NCBI RefSeq assembly: GCF_900102215.1
Contig: NZ_FNBG01000013.1
Coordinates: 1 to 64,000 of the forward strand
From: Fontibacillus panacisegetis
Lineage (GTDB): Bacteria > Bacillota > Bacilli > Paenibacillales > Paenibacillaceae
Length of the DNA: 64,000 nucleotides
Direction: 5' to 3'
Part shown: piece after piece, positions 8,107-17,526 of the stretch
Numbering within the stretch: position 1 is the first letter of the stretch
Layout of the letters: the number at the start of each line of letters is the position of its first letter
Translations under genes and position numbers: made by a program
Notes under the pieces: generated by a model
The model's database searches: none
Seen by the model: only the letters and a program-made list of their open reading frames with translations
Told to the model about the DNA's origin: nothing

Positions 8107-9489
8107 TTGCTTTTTAACTCCTACGAATTCATATTTGCTTTTTGGCCGATAACATTTGTAGTCTATTTTTTGTTAAATCGCTTTTGTCCAACTGTTGCCG
8201 GAAAGCTATGGCTGGCGGTCGCTTCCCTGTTCTTTTATTCCTGGTGGAGCATTAAGTCATTGCCGCTAATTCTCGCTTCGATCATGTTCAACTATTTTAT
8301 GGGACGCAGTATTGCGCAAAAGAGATCTCCCCGTGCTCGCAAGCTTTTACTTACTCTAGCGATAACTGGAGATGTGCTCCTGTTAGGATATTATAAATAT
8401 GCTGACTTCCTTATCACAAATGTAAACTCACTGCTCGCGAGTCAGATTTCGCTGCTCAACCTGGCACTTCCACTCGGAATCAGCTTCTTTACTTTCACGC
8501 AAATTGCCTATCTTGTTGATGCTTACCGGGGAAAAGCTAAAGAATACAGCATCATTAACTATGTGCTCTTCGTTACCTTCTATCCTCATCTGATCGCTGG
8601 TCCGATTCTGCATCATAAGGAGATGATGCCGCAGTTTGACCGGGCTCGTAGTAAATCTATCATTCCTGGGAACGTAGCCAGAGGATTGTTTGTATTCTGT
8701 ATCGGTCTCTTTAAAAAGGTAGTTATCGCCGACACGTTAGCTCCAATGGCTACACAAGGTTTTGATATGTCTACTAGTCTGGGCCTGGTCGAGGCATGGA
8801 TCACCTCATTAGCTTACACTTTGCAGCTGTATTTTGATTTCAGCGGTTACTCTGATATGGCGATCGGTATCGCCCTGCTATTTAATATTAAATTGCCCAT
8901 TAATTTCAATTCTCCCTATAAGGCTGTCAGTATACAGGATTTCTGGCGGCGTTGGCACATGACTTTGAGTCGTTTCTTGAAGGATTACATTTATATTCCA
9001 CTTGGGGGCAATCGAAAGGGAGTCTCACGTACATATTTCAATTTGGTGATCACCTTTGTAATCGGAGGTATTTGGCATGGAGCAGGCTGGACCTTTATTG
9101 TCTGGGGTCTGCTACACGGAATCGCTCAAGTCATACAGCGTTTGTGGAATAAAACAGGAATCACTCTACCATCGCGGTTCTACTGGTTCATCACATTCCT
9201 GTTCATTAATTTCAGTTGGGTCTTCTTCCGTGCGAAAACGTGGGATGATGCGCTTAAAGTGTTGCGCGGGATGTTTGACTTCAGCGAGATTCATGTTTCG
9301 ATGGATCTGCTCGGGCAAGTATTGTTGATCGTTGCGGCTTTAGCAGTAGCCCTTTTTGCCAACAATTCAATGGAAATGAAAAACAGGTTCGTACCTAATT
9401 TAAAATACGCGGCATTTATTGCATTCCTGTTTGTGTTCTCTATTCTGTATTTTAATCAAGTCAGCGAATTCCTTTACTTCACCTTCTAA
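8107..9489 (+). CDS. MBOAT family membrane-bound O-acyltransferase (AlgI-like)
   Basis: About 460 residues with many membrane helices. AlgI/MBOAT signatures are DFSGYSDMAIG, FWRRWHMTLSRFLKDYIYIPLGGN and the catalytic-His segment FVIGGIWHGAGW. I chose TTG 8107 as the start. It yields MLFNSYEFIF, the common N-terminus of this family, and it lies 9 bp after AGAGGTG; the frame extends upstream to 8068 without a ribosome binding site. The enzyme likely passes acyl groups across the membrane to an extracellular glycan or polymer. Its partner is the next gene, 23 bp downstream. Confidence 0.92.
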   Translation: MLFNSYEFIFAFWPITFVVYFLLNRFCPTVAGKLWLAVASLFFYSWWSIKSLPLILASIMFNYFMGRSIAQKRSPRARKLLLTLAITGDVLLLGYYKYADFLITNVNSLLASQISLLNLALPLGISFFTFTQIAYLVDAYRGKAKEYSIINYVLFVTFYPHLIAGPILHHKEMMPQFDRARSKSIIPGNVARGLFVFCIGLFKKVVIADTLAPMATQGFDMSTSLGLVEAWITSLAYTLQLYFDFSGYSDMAIGIALLFNIKLPINFNSPYKAVSIQDFWRRWHMTLSRFLKDYIYIPLGGNRKGVSRTYFNLVITFVIGGIWHGAGWTFIVWGLLHGIAQVIQRLWNKTGITLPSRFYWFITFLFINFSWVFFRAKTWDDALKVLRGMFDFSEIHVSMDLLGQVLLIVAALAVALFANNSMEMKNRFVPNLKYAAFIAFLFVFSILYFNQVSEFLYFTF

Positions 9490-9512
9490 ATCATAGAAAG
9501 GGAGATCACTTC

Positions 9513-10931
9513 TTGAAAAATATTCGTTTTGTAATTAAATTCCTGATTCTAGTCATCCTATTCAGCTCTGTCGTAGGAACATTTGTATATGTCGTTGATC
9601 CACTCCAGCAGTACCGGAAGGCTTCCTACAGTCCTTTATTTTCGGGGCAACAGCGGTATCAAAATCCCGGATTAGCCAAAAATTATACTTACGATATGAT
9701 CATAATCGGCAGCTCCATGACAGAAAATTTTGTTCCTTCCAAGGTTGGGGAGAGTCTTGACGGAAACGTGCTTAAGCTATCGATCGAAGGCTCAACCGCC
9801 AAAGAGCAACGCATGATAGCTGACGTCGCCATCAATACCGGACAAGTCAAAAAAGTACTCTGGGGACTGGATTATTTCTCGTTGCGTGAAAATTCTGTAA
9901 GAGATGAGGAGTCATTCCCGTTTTACCTGTACGATGGAAACAAATGGAATGATTTCAAGTATATTTTCAACATTTCAAATGTAAAACATGCTTTCGGAAC
10001 TCTGTTGCTGCCCAAAGATCAATATACCCGTTTCCGTAATCTGGATTTACTTAATAACTGGGACTCCTCCGCACAATACGGACCGGATCAAGTATTTGCC
10101 AAATGGAAGGAAGCCAGGTTTGCTGAACAGACTACCTCTGAGAACGAACCTTCGCTTGATGTAGTTAAGCAGCGATTTGAGGATCATATTATCAGTTTGA
10201 TAAAAGCTCATCCGGAAATAGAGTTTACCTTCTACTATCCGCCTTATTCTATAGTTCGACAGCAGGTCTGGTACAGTCTGAATCCAGCGCGATTCTCTAA
10301 CCAGCAAGCTATGAAAAAATACATGTTTGAGCAATTCAGCAATTTTAACAACGTGAAGGTGTTCGATTTCCAAAGCGATAGCTCGATTACTTACGATTTA
10401 AGCTTGTACAAGGACTTGTCTCACCACTCGGCCGGAGTGAATCAGTCCATCATCGAGGCGATTGCTGCAGATACTCACAGGGTCACTAAAGAAAATGTTG
10501 ATCTTAATAACAGTCTGTTGGAGCAGCAGGTACAAAGCCTAGTCATCAATGAGAACGGACCTGTATTTTCGTTATCGATCACAATGGATGGACAACCTGT
10601 AGCCATGAAGCAGATTACAACCACTTCTAAAGATCAGGTTCGTGTCCCATTAAAAGATTTCGCTATGGCGGCAGGGATTGAGTTTAGTTATGACATACCA
10701 TCAAAAACGGCAACCCTGACCCGTGAAAATGTACAAGCTATAATAACCGTCGGAGAGAGTGAAGCGCTCGTAAACGGACAACCCACTACGCTTGAAGCGC
10801 CGATCCAAATTGTTCAGAATCGTCTGGTCGCTCCCCTGATTGCAGTAACTAGGCTTCTGGATGGGAAAGTAGAAATAACGAACGATCAACATCATTCTTA
10901 TTTCAAAAATTATGATTTATCTTTTAAATAA
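9513..10931 (+). CDS. Membrane-anchored SGNH-like acylation partner with a copper-amine-oxidase-type C-terminal domain
   Basis: 472 residues from TTG 9513, with AAAGGGAG upstream. One N-terminal membrane helix (about 7-28) leads to an extracellular domain. DMIIIGSSMTENF near residue 66 resembles the nucleophile block of SGNH/GDSL-like proteins, and DLSHHSAGVN near 305 could supply the His. This is the usual layout of proteins paired with MBOAT enzymes (AlgX/AlgJ/DltD-like). Residues of about 350-460 (VPLKDFAMAAGIEF, NGQPTTLEAPIQIVQNR, LVAPLIAVTRLLDG) resemble the Cu_amine_oxidN1 repeat common on Paenibacillus surface proteins. It probably completes O-acylation of a cell-surface polymer. The substrate is unknown. 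Confidence 0.75.
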   Translation: MKNIRFVIKFLILVILFSSVVGTFVYVVDPLQQYRKASYSPLFSGQQRYQNPGLAKNYTYDMIIIGSSMTENFVPSKVGESLDGNVLKLSIEGSTAKEQRMIADVAINTGQVKKVLWGLDYFSLRENSVRDEESFPFYLYDGNKWNDFKYIFNISNVKHAFGTLLLPKDQYTRFRNLDLLNNWDSSAQYGPDQVFAKWKEARFAEQTTSENEPSLDVVKQRFEDHIISLIKAHPEIEFTFYYPPYSIVRQQVWYSLNPARFSNQQAMKKYMFEQFSNFNNVKVFDFQSDSSITYDLSLYKDLSHHSAGVNQSIIEAIAADTHRVTKENVDLNNSLLEQQVQSLVINENGPVFSLSITMDGQPVAMKQITTTSKDQVRVPLKDFAMAAGIEFSYDIPSKTATLTRENVQAIITVGESEALVNGQPTTLEAPIQIVQNRLVAPLIAVTRLLDGKVEITNDQHHSYFKNYDLSFK

Positions 10932-10932
10932 C

Positions 10933-10976
10933 AAAGAGGCAGTCCCATTTGCATTGAATGGGATCGCCTCTTTTAT
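10933..10976. terminator. Bidirectional terminator after the MBOAT operon
   Basis: AAAGAGGCAGTCCCATT pairs with AATGGGATCGCCTCTTTT around a short loop. T-runs on both strands allow use by the plus-strand operon and by the minus-strand oxidoreductase gene ending at 10989. Confidence 0.85.
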
Positions 10977-10988
10977 TTACTATGCCTC

Positions 10989-11957
10989 TTAAATCCGGAC
11001 AGGCTTGCCTGTCCGCGCAGATTCCAATGCTGCCGTAGTAACACGTTGTGTTTTGATCGCATCTGCATAATTTGAATGAATTCCTGATGTATCTCCTGTG
11101 CGAAGGGCATGTAAAAATGCTTCTGTCTCAGCAACATAAGCATCATTAGTTACCGAATAAATGCTTTTTACTCCCGCGTTGGTGACCTCTAGCTGCTCAG
11201 GCTTCCAGTTTAAAATACCGGCATCAGTATATATGTTCAGCCCAACTTCTCCTACTCCGCCAGGCAAAATACATGTATTCGAAATCGTCGCCACAGCACC
11301 GCTGCTCATTTTCATCGTTACAGTTCCAACATCCGCAACACTTACTCCTTCAAACCGCTCGTGCACCACACGATTACTATAAGCCGCATACACCTCTTGC
11401 ACTTCACCTGCTGTATAACGAAGCAAATCTACAATATGAGTGGTCTGCTCGATAAATTGTCCGCCGGAGCCGTTCTGTTGCCTCCACCAAGGCACCTGCG
11501 GCATATCCCCCATCCAAGTGCCTAATACCATTCCGATCGTCTGGCTCTTCAGCAATTCCTTCAATTGCGTTGAGGAGTCTTTATATCTGAAATGATAACC
11601 CACAGAATGAATCAGCGGTTTCTGTTCTATTTTTCGTAAAATACTTTCCGGGGTCTCCAAGTCTGTACCTAGCGGTTTTTCTACAAGAAACGGGACACCT
11701 CTATCAATCAATACAGATTCAATTTCACCGTGTGACATCGGTGGTACACAAATATAAACAGCATCAAGCTTTACCTCATTCAACATATCATTCACATTTG
11801 TAAAAGCTTGTGCACCATAACGAGAAGCAAGACCCTCCGCTTTAACAAGGCTAGTCCCACAAATAGCTGATACAGAAACGCCCTCCTGTACCGCCAAATT
11901 ATCACCATGCACCTTGCTGAACCAACCTGTACCAATGATTCCAATATTCAAACTCAT
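10989..11957 (-). CDS. Gfo/Idh/MocA family oxidoreductase
   Basis: About 322 residues from ATG 11957, which has GGGGAGG nine bases upstream; the frame extends six codons further without a better site. The N-terminal Rossmann motif is IGIIGTGWFSKVH. EKPLGTDLE near residue 95 holds the conserved Lys, and GGQFIEQTTHIVDLLRY holds the catalytic-site His. The family catalyses NAD(P)-dependent oxidation or reduction of sugars, inositols or related compounds. No neighbouring pathway genes reveal the substrate. It is a single-gene unit convergent with the MBOAT operon. Confidence 0.9.
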   Translation of the reverse strand: MSLNIGIIGTGWFSKVHGDNLAVQEGVSVSAICGTSLVKAEGLASRYGAQAFTNVNDMLNEVKLDAVYICVPPMSHGEIESVLIDRGVPFLVEKPLGTDLETPESILRKIEQKPLIHSVGYHFRYKDSSTQLKELLKSQTIGMVLGTWMGDMPQVPWWRQQNGSGGQFIEQTTHIVDLLRYTAGEVQEVYAAYSNRVVHERFEGVSVADVGTVTMKMSSGAVATISNTCILPGGVGEVGLNIYTDAGILNWKPEQLEVTNAGVKSIYSVTNDAYVAETEAFLHALRTGDTSGIHSNYADAIKTQRVTTAALESARTGKPVRI

Positions 11958-12065
11958 GGTTGTTGTCCTCCCCACTGGCTTTTTAAACTCATACTATTCA
12001 AGCGTATCTCGGACATAATAAAACCGCAACCGAAAAAAATTAGACGTTTTTTAATTCATATTAAG

Positions 12066-12094
12066 TTGATAAACTTACTAAATAATTATAAAAT
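12066..12094 (+). promoter_or_regulatory. Promoter of the nitroreductase gene
   Basis: TTGATA (12066-12071), a 17-bp spacer and TAAAAT (12089-12094) match a sigma-A promoter, 40 bp before the start codon. Confidence 0.65.
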
Positions 12095-12133
12095 GTGATT
12101 GATCATACTAATATTTAGGAGGTATTGGAGAAG

Positions 12134-12778
12134 ATGAGTGTGAAAGAGACCTTGGATTTAAACAATTTTTATACTGTGCTGGAAGTGAGACATTCCGTTC
12201 GTGCTTATGACCCTTCGGTCAAAATATCAAGAGAAGAAATTACAGAGCTATTGGAGATTGCAACCTCTGCGCCATCATCCTCCAATTTGCAGCCTTGGCG
12301 TTTTCTCGTCATCGATCAGGATGAATTGAAGAAGAAGCTGCTTCCTATTGCCAACAATCAGCAGCAGGTTGTTGAAGCAGCCGCCATTATTGCAGTGCTT
12401 GGAGACCTGAAATCATACGAGCAAGCCGAGGTTATCTATAGCAAAGCAGTAGACGCCGGATATATGTCCAAAGAAACAAAAGCAGGTTTTGTTGAACGAC
12501 TGAACCAGTTATACGGAAATTTGGGTCCAGAACGTCTGCACCACATTAACCTGCTCGATGGTGGACTTGTGTCGATGCAGCTCATGCTGGCAGCCAAAGC
12601 GAAGGGTTATGACACTGTACCAATGGGTGGCTACAATACTGAGAGATTTGTACAAGAGTTTGCCATTCCAAATACCTTAAAGCCTATTGTGCTGATTGCT
12701 ATTGGTAAAGCCTCCAAGCCCGGACACCCTACTGCCCGTCTTGATGTCAATGAAATCACACACTGGAATTCTATATAA
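12134..12778 (+). CDS. Nitroreductase family FMN oxidoreductase
   Basis: 214 residues from ATG 12134, ten bases after AGGAGGT. RHSVRAYDPSVKISREE and APSSSNLQPWRF form the FMN phosphate and ring-binding segments. PMGGYNTERF and PIVLIAIGKASKPGHP are the typical C-terminal blocks of the YodC/YdgI-like branch. These dimeric flavoproteins reduce nitro compounds or quinones with NAD(P)H. The physiological substrate is unknown. It is a single-gene unit with its own promoter. Confidence 0.92.
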   Translation: MSVKETLDLNNFYTVLEVRHSVRAYDPSVKISREEITELLEIATSAPSSSNLQPWRFLVIDQDELKKKLLPIANNQQQVVEAAAIIAVLGDLKSYEQAEVIYSKAVDAGYMSKETKAGFVERLNQLYGNLGPERLHHINLLDGGLVSMQLMLAAKAKGYDTVPMGGYNTERFVQEFAIPNTLKPIVLIAIGKASKPGHPTARLDVNEITHWNSI

Positions 12779-12828
12779 ATCATTAGTTGGCTGTGGTAAG
12801 GCAAGATATCAGAAAAAACATGTGAAAA

Positions 12829-12955
12829 TGCAGTTTTTTAAAAAGCAGCTATAAAAGGATGAACAAAAGCCTGCAAAAATGCAGGAATATGTTTCAGAAT
12901 AGACTAGTTTGAAGAGAATCCTTAGAGAATGCCTGCACATTTACAGCAATTTCAG
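12829..12955. repeat. Intergenic TGCAG-rich repeat region, copy B
   Basis: The 490-bp gap between the nitroreductase gene and gdhA contains the palindrome CCTGCAAAAATGCAGG (12870-12885) and further half-sites (TGCAG at 12829, CCTGCA at 12932). It has the same geometry as copies A and C. No ORF of interest was seen here. Confidence 0.6.
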
Positions 12956-13014
12956 GAATTCCGCATCATGACACTATTACACATGAGATACGGTCATAGA
13001 ATGCGGCAGGATCA

Positions 13015-13047
13015 AGCGGTGCAGGGATCGTCTTCCTTGCACCGCTA
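13015..13047. other. Stem-loop upstream of gdhA
   Basis: AGCGGTGCA pairs perfectly with TGCACCGCT across a 15-nt loop. Only ATTTCTAG follows, so it is a weak terminator candidate for transcription entering from the left. Confidence 0.4.
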
Positions 13048-13181
13048 TTTCTAGTTTTGACACTAAACCTACTTTTGGTCAGCCCCTTATTTATATGCTT
13101 GGAGTCATTTTACCCCTGAATAATCTGACACCAGCTGTTAAGTTCATCTCAAAATGTCATCAAGTTCATCTAAATAAAGTT

Positions 13182-13210
13182 TTGTTTATATCTTACATAG
13201 ATATTACAAT
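13182..13210 (+). promoter_or_regulatory. Probable gdhA promoter
   Basis: TTGTTT (13182-13187), a 17-bp spacer and TACAAT (13205-13210) lie 63 bp upstream of the gdhA start. No clear GlnR/TnrA box overlaps it. Confidence 0.55.
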
Positions 13211-13266
13211 AGGGGTTAGGAAAGTCGTGAAAAATAGAACAAACAATATTAGAAAAAGAAAGGTGA

Positions 13267-14652
<1,386 letters not shown>

Positions 14653-14692
14653 TCAATAATAAACAAAACATAATTGAAGCTTAAGTTAAGAG

Positions 14693-14732
14693 GCTGCCCA
14701 TCAAGGTATATTACCTGAAGGGCAGCTTTTTT
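14693..14732 (+). terminator. gdhA terminator
   Basis: GCTGCCC pairs with GGGCAGC, with an inner AAGGTA/TACCT stem, followed by six T. Confidence 0.9.
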
Positions 14733-14776
14733 GTAGAGCGAATGCTTATATTAGTATGGACACCGCAGAAACAAAT

Positions 14777-14853
14777 CACACTACTGAAGTAGTGTTGACT
14801 TTTCCACACGACTGTGGTAGTGTGTGAAATATACAAACTACTATAGTAGTGCG
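14777..14853 (+). promoter_or_regulatory. Promoter with three BlaI-type operators
   Basis: Three 20-bp dyads of the form ACTACTnnnGTAGTG lie at 14777-14796, 14805-14824 and 14834-14853, spaced 28 and 29 bp apart. The promoter is TTGACT (14795-14800), 17 bp, TAGTGT (14818-14823). Site 1 covers the -35, site 2 the -10 and site 3 the transcript start region. BlaI/MecI repressors bind such TACTA-type dyads, so the operon below probably represses itself. Confidence 0.8.
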
Positions 14854-14868
14854 AAAGGAAATCCTCCT

Positions 14869-15228
14869 ATGGGTATTAAGCTATTCGATTCTGAGCTAAA
14901 GGTTATGGATGTGCTGTGGAATGAAGGTGATACCACTGCAAAGTATATTTCTGATGTAATGAAACAACAAATTGGTTGGAACATGAATACTACTTACACC
15001 ATTATCAAGAGATGCATAGCAAAGGGTGCTATTGAACGAAGAGAACCTAATTTTATATGCCATGCCCTTATACCCAAAGAACAGGTACAGGAACAAGAGA
15101 CAACTGAGCTCATTAACAAAGTGTTTGATGGCTCTGCCGACAAATTGTTCGCTAACTTACTTGGAAGAAAAAACTTGTCCACAGATCAAATTGAGAAGCT
15201 CAAAAAAATTGTAGATAATTTGGAATGA
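14869..15228 (+). CDS. BlaI/MecI/CopY family repressor
   Basis: 119 residues from ATG 14869, nine bases after AAAGGA; upstream frame extension would run through the operators. The winged helix reads LFDSELKVMDVLWNEGDTTAKYI and WNMNTTYTIIKRCIAKGAI. The C-terminal helices (ELINKVFDGSADKLFANLL) are the dimerisation region that the cognate protease usually cleaves. The next gene, ten bases on, encodes an M56 sensor protease. Such pairs respond to cell-wall stress or beta-lactams, but no beta-lactamase or altered PBP gene is nearby. The regulon may be just this operon. Confidence 0.92.
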   Translation: MGIKLFDSELKVMDVLWNEGDTTAKYISDVMKQQIGWNMNTTYTIIKRCIAKGAIERREPNFICHALIPKEQVQEQETTELINKVFDGSADKLFANLLGRKNLSTDQIEKLKKIVDNLE

Positions 15229-15238
15229 GGTGAAATCA

Positions 15239-17416
15239 ATGAACCTATGGCAAATGAGTTTTTCAGCTTCAATTATGATTGTAGCTGTGATAATGATCCG
15301 AGCATTGGCCATCAACAAACTACCCAAAAAAACTTTTTTGATATTATGGGGCATCGTCCTATGCCGACTTTTCATTCCTTTTTCTTTTCCGTCACAATTT
15401 AGTGTATATTCGTTATTTAATACCGTGTACGCCAAAAACGAAGAAGTGAAAACATCATTAACCAATATAATTCCAACCTCAACCATTGTACCTGCATTAG
15501 AATTTCCTGCCGCGACAACCGCTTCTGCCCCAAGCTTCTCTCCACTGGAAATAGGCTGGTTTGTCGGTTTCACTCTCTGCTCTCTTTATTTCACCATTGC
15601 TTATTTCAGATGCCGTAGAGAGTTTAAAACCTCAATACCTGTTGAACATAATTTTACGAACTCATTTCTTTTCAAACATAAAATTGTTCGCCCCATCCAA
15701 ATTCGACAACTCAGCACAATTTCAGCTCCACTAACTTACGGTATTTTTCGCCCCGTCATCCTCATGCCCAAAACAACAGATTGGGACGATGAGCAACAGT
15801 TACAATTTGTATTTGCCCATGAATACATACATATCCGGCGTTTTGATGCCATTACTAAACTACTATTAACCGCAGCACTTTGTATCCATTGGTATAACCC
15901 TTTGGTCTGGTTGATGTATATCTTGTTTAATCGAGATATTGAGCTGTCTTGTGATGAAACAGTGGTTCGGACTTTTGGAGAACAAATGAAGTCCTCCTAT
16001 GCTCATACACTGATCAGCATGGAAGAAAAGAAAAGCAGGTTTACGCCGTTATGCAATAGCTTTAGCAAAAATGCCATTGAAGAAAGAATTACTGCCATTA
16101 TGAAAATAAAAAAAACCTCAATCGCTGCGATCATCATGGCCGCTATTTTGACGACGGGTGTTGCAATAACGCTTGCCACCACAGCAGCAGAGAAAAGCAC
16201 TTCGCTAACTGCTTTGCCCGCTACATCTTTTACAAATGAAGATTATGATAAGCTTCTGGCTCTTCGTATGGACGGTTATGAAAAATTATCTGTAGCTGAA
16301 TTTAGAAACCGGGCGTGGAAAATAATTGATAACCCGGATACCCTTGCGTTATTAGAACGAATGCTGCAGGATACGGAGCTTCAAAAAATACGTTATACCA
16401 ATGAAATGGCTTCCTTTTTGTTCAACACCTTGAATCCCATCATAGCCGAGAACTGGGAGCAGCAGCATTTTCCGTATTATGCTCAAAGCAAAAATGCAAC
16501 CTTGGAGTATGAAATCACCCGCAGAATCGTAGATAAAGATCAGCTTACCGTTGGTGAACATGAACAAGCCATTAAGGGGATGGTTAATGGTCTGCAACGA
16601 TTTATTGATGGAGAAAGTGATGCAGCACTGCAGGATAAAGCAACCATGCAAATTAGAATACAACAAGAAATAACAAGGTTATCGAAGCAATTCAACAGCA
16701 GCTCCTTGTTACTAAAAGTGGATTACAATTATAGAGAGCCCGACCCATCAGCTAAAATTAATCTTCCAGAAATTAAACCTGCTAACAGCATGGCTTCAAA
16801 GGATGATTATAATCTGCTTCTTTCTCTACAAACGGACAACTGGGCGAACATGTCGGTTGAGGCTTTTGCAAAGCAGATGTGGTTGGCTTACAACAACGAT
16901 GAAGAACGATATTCTTTAGCCTTTGAACGGGTTGGTGAGGACCTGTTGTCTGAAAGCTACCCCCCATTAAGTAACGAGGAGCTTGCATTTATTACGATTA
17001 CATTAGCAGCATCAAATAGTGAAAACCGTGCTGAACACCAAAAGCAGTTCACTGGTGAAATTTCGAACCCTTATTTGCGCTGCTATGCACACAAGATTAA
17101 GGAAAGAGATATAGGCGGAAATTCATTAATCGAGTTTGCTGCAACTGCTGATTATGAACTTACCTACTCTATAAAGAAGCCTGACCAATTAACGCTAAAA
17201 GAACGCGATCGTAATTTGTCCGGAGTAATAAACGGAATACAAACATTTTTTGATCGTACAATGGACGATGATCTCGTGAATGGACGGCCTGAATTAGAGG
17301 CAGAAATTGACCGTTTAACAAAACAATATAGTAACAGCCTAATACAAATTCGTGTGGAAAATTTAAATTATCTAGTTCAGGACGAGAGAAATTTAGAGAT
17401 ATTCCAAAAGCAGTGA
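15239..17416 (+). CDS. M56 (BlaR1/MecR1-type) membrane metalloprotease with a duplicated extracellular domain
   Basis: About 725 residues from ATG 15239, with GAGGTG just upstream. Helices lie near 5-25, 35-50, 95-120 and 215-235, and another near 295-315. The zinc motif HEYIH is at residues 194-198, and ELSCDETVV is the further zinc/active-site block. BlaR1 ends in a penicillin-binding sensor; here residues of about 333-515 and 520-720 are instead two tandem copies of a mostly polar domain. They share DYxxLL, the MSVEAF/LSVAEF block, DQLT and NGLQ/NGIQ motifs. No SxxK penicillin-binding motif was seen. It likely signals to the BlaI-type repressor upstream, with a different stimulus. Confidence 0.85.
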   Translation: MNLWQMSFSASIMIVAVIMIRALAINKLPKKTFLILWGIVLCRLFIPFSFPSQFSVYSLFNTVYAKNEEVKTSLTNIIPTSTIVPALEFPAATTASAPSFSPLEIGWFVGFTLCSLYFTIAYFRCRREFKTSIPVEHNFTNSFLFKHKIVRPIQIRQLSTISAPLTYGIFRPVILMPKTTDWDDEQQLQFVFAHEYIHIRRFDAITKLLLTAALCIHWYNPLVWLMYILFNRDIELSCDETVVRTFGEQMKSSYAHTLISMEEKKSRFTPLCNSFSKNAIEERITAIMKIKKTSIAAIIMAAILTTGVAITLATTAAEKSTSLTALPATSFTNEDYDKLLALRMDGYEKLSVAEFRNRAWKIIDNPDTLALLERMLQDTELQKIRYTNEMASFLFNTLNPIIAENWEQQHFPYYAQSKNATLEYEITRRIVDKDQLTVGEHEQAIKGMVNGLQRFIDGESDAALQDKATMQIRIQQEITRLSKQFNSSSLLLKVDYNYREPDPSAKINLPEIKPANSMASKDDYNLLLSLQTDNWANMSVEAFAKQMWLAYNNDEERYSLAFERVGEDLLSESYPPLSNEELAFITITLAASNSENRAEHQKQFTGEISNPYLRCYAHKIKERDIGGNSLIEFAATADYELTYSIKKPDQLTLKERDRNLSGVINGIQTFFDRTMDDDLVNGRPELEAEIDRLTKQYSNSLIQIRVENLNYLVQDERNLEIFQKQ

Positions 17417-17432
17417 CTACTTTCTTCATAAC

Positions 17433-17482
17433 AAAAAGCCATCTCATTGATCTGATCTCTCAAGATCTTCAGGGATGGCTTT
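17433..17482. terminator. Convergent terminator between the M56 gene and ndh
   Basis: AAAAAGCCATC pairs with GATGGCTTT. The hairpin sits between two converging genes and could serve both strands. Confidence 0.6.
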
Positions 17483-17526
17483 CCTCACGGTCACACACAA
17501 TTTGTTATCATCAATTCAATTAACTA

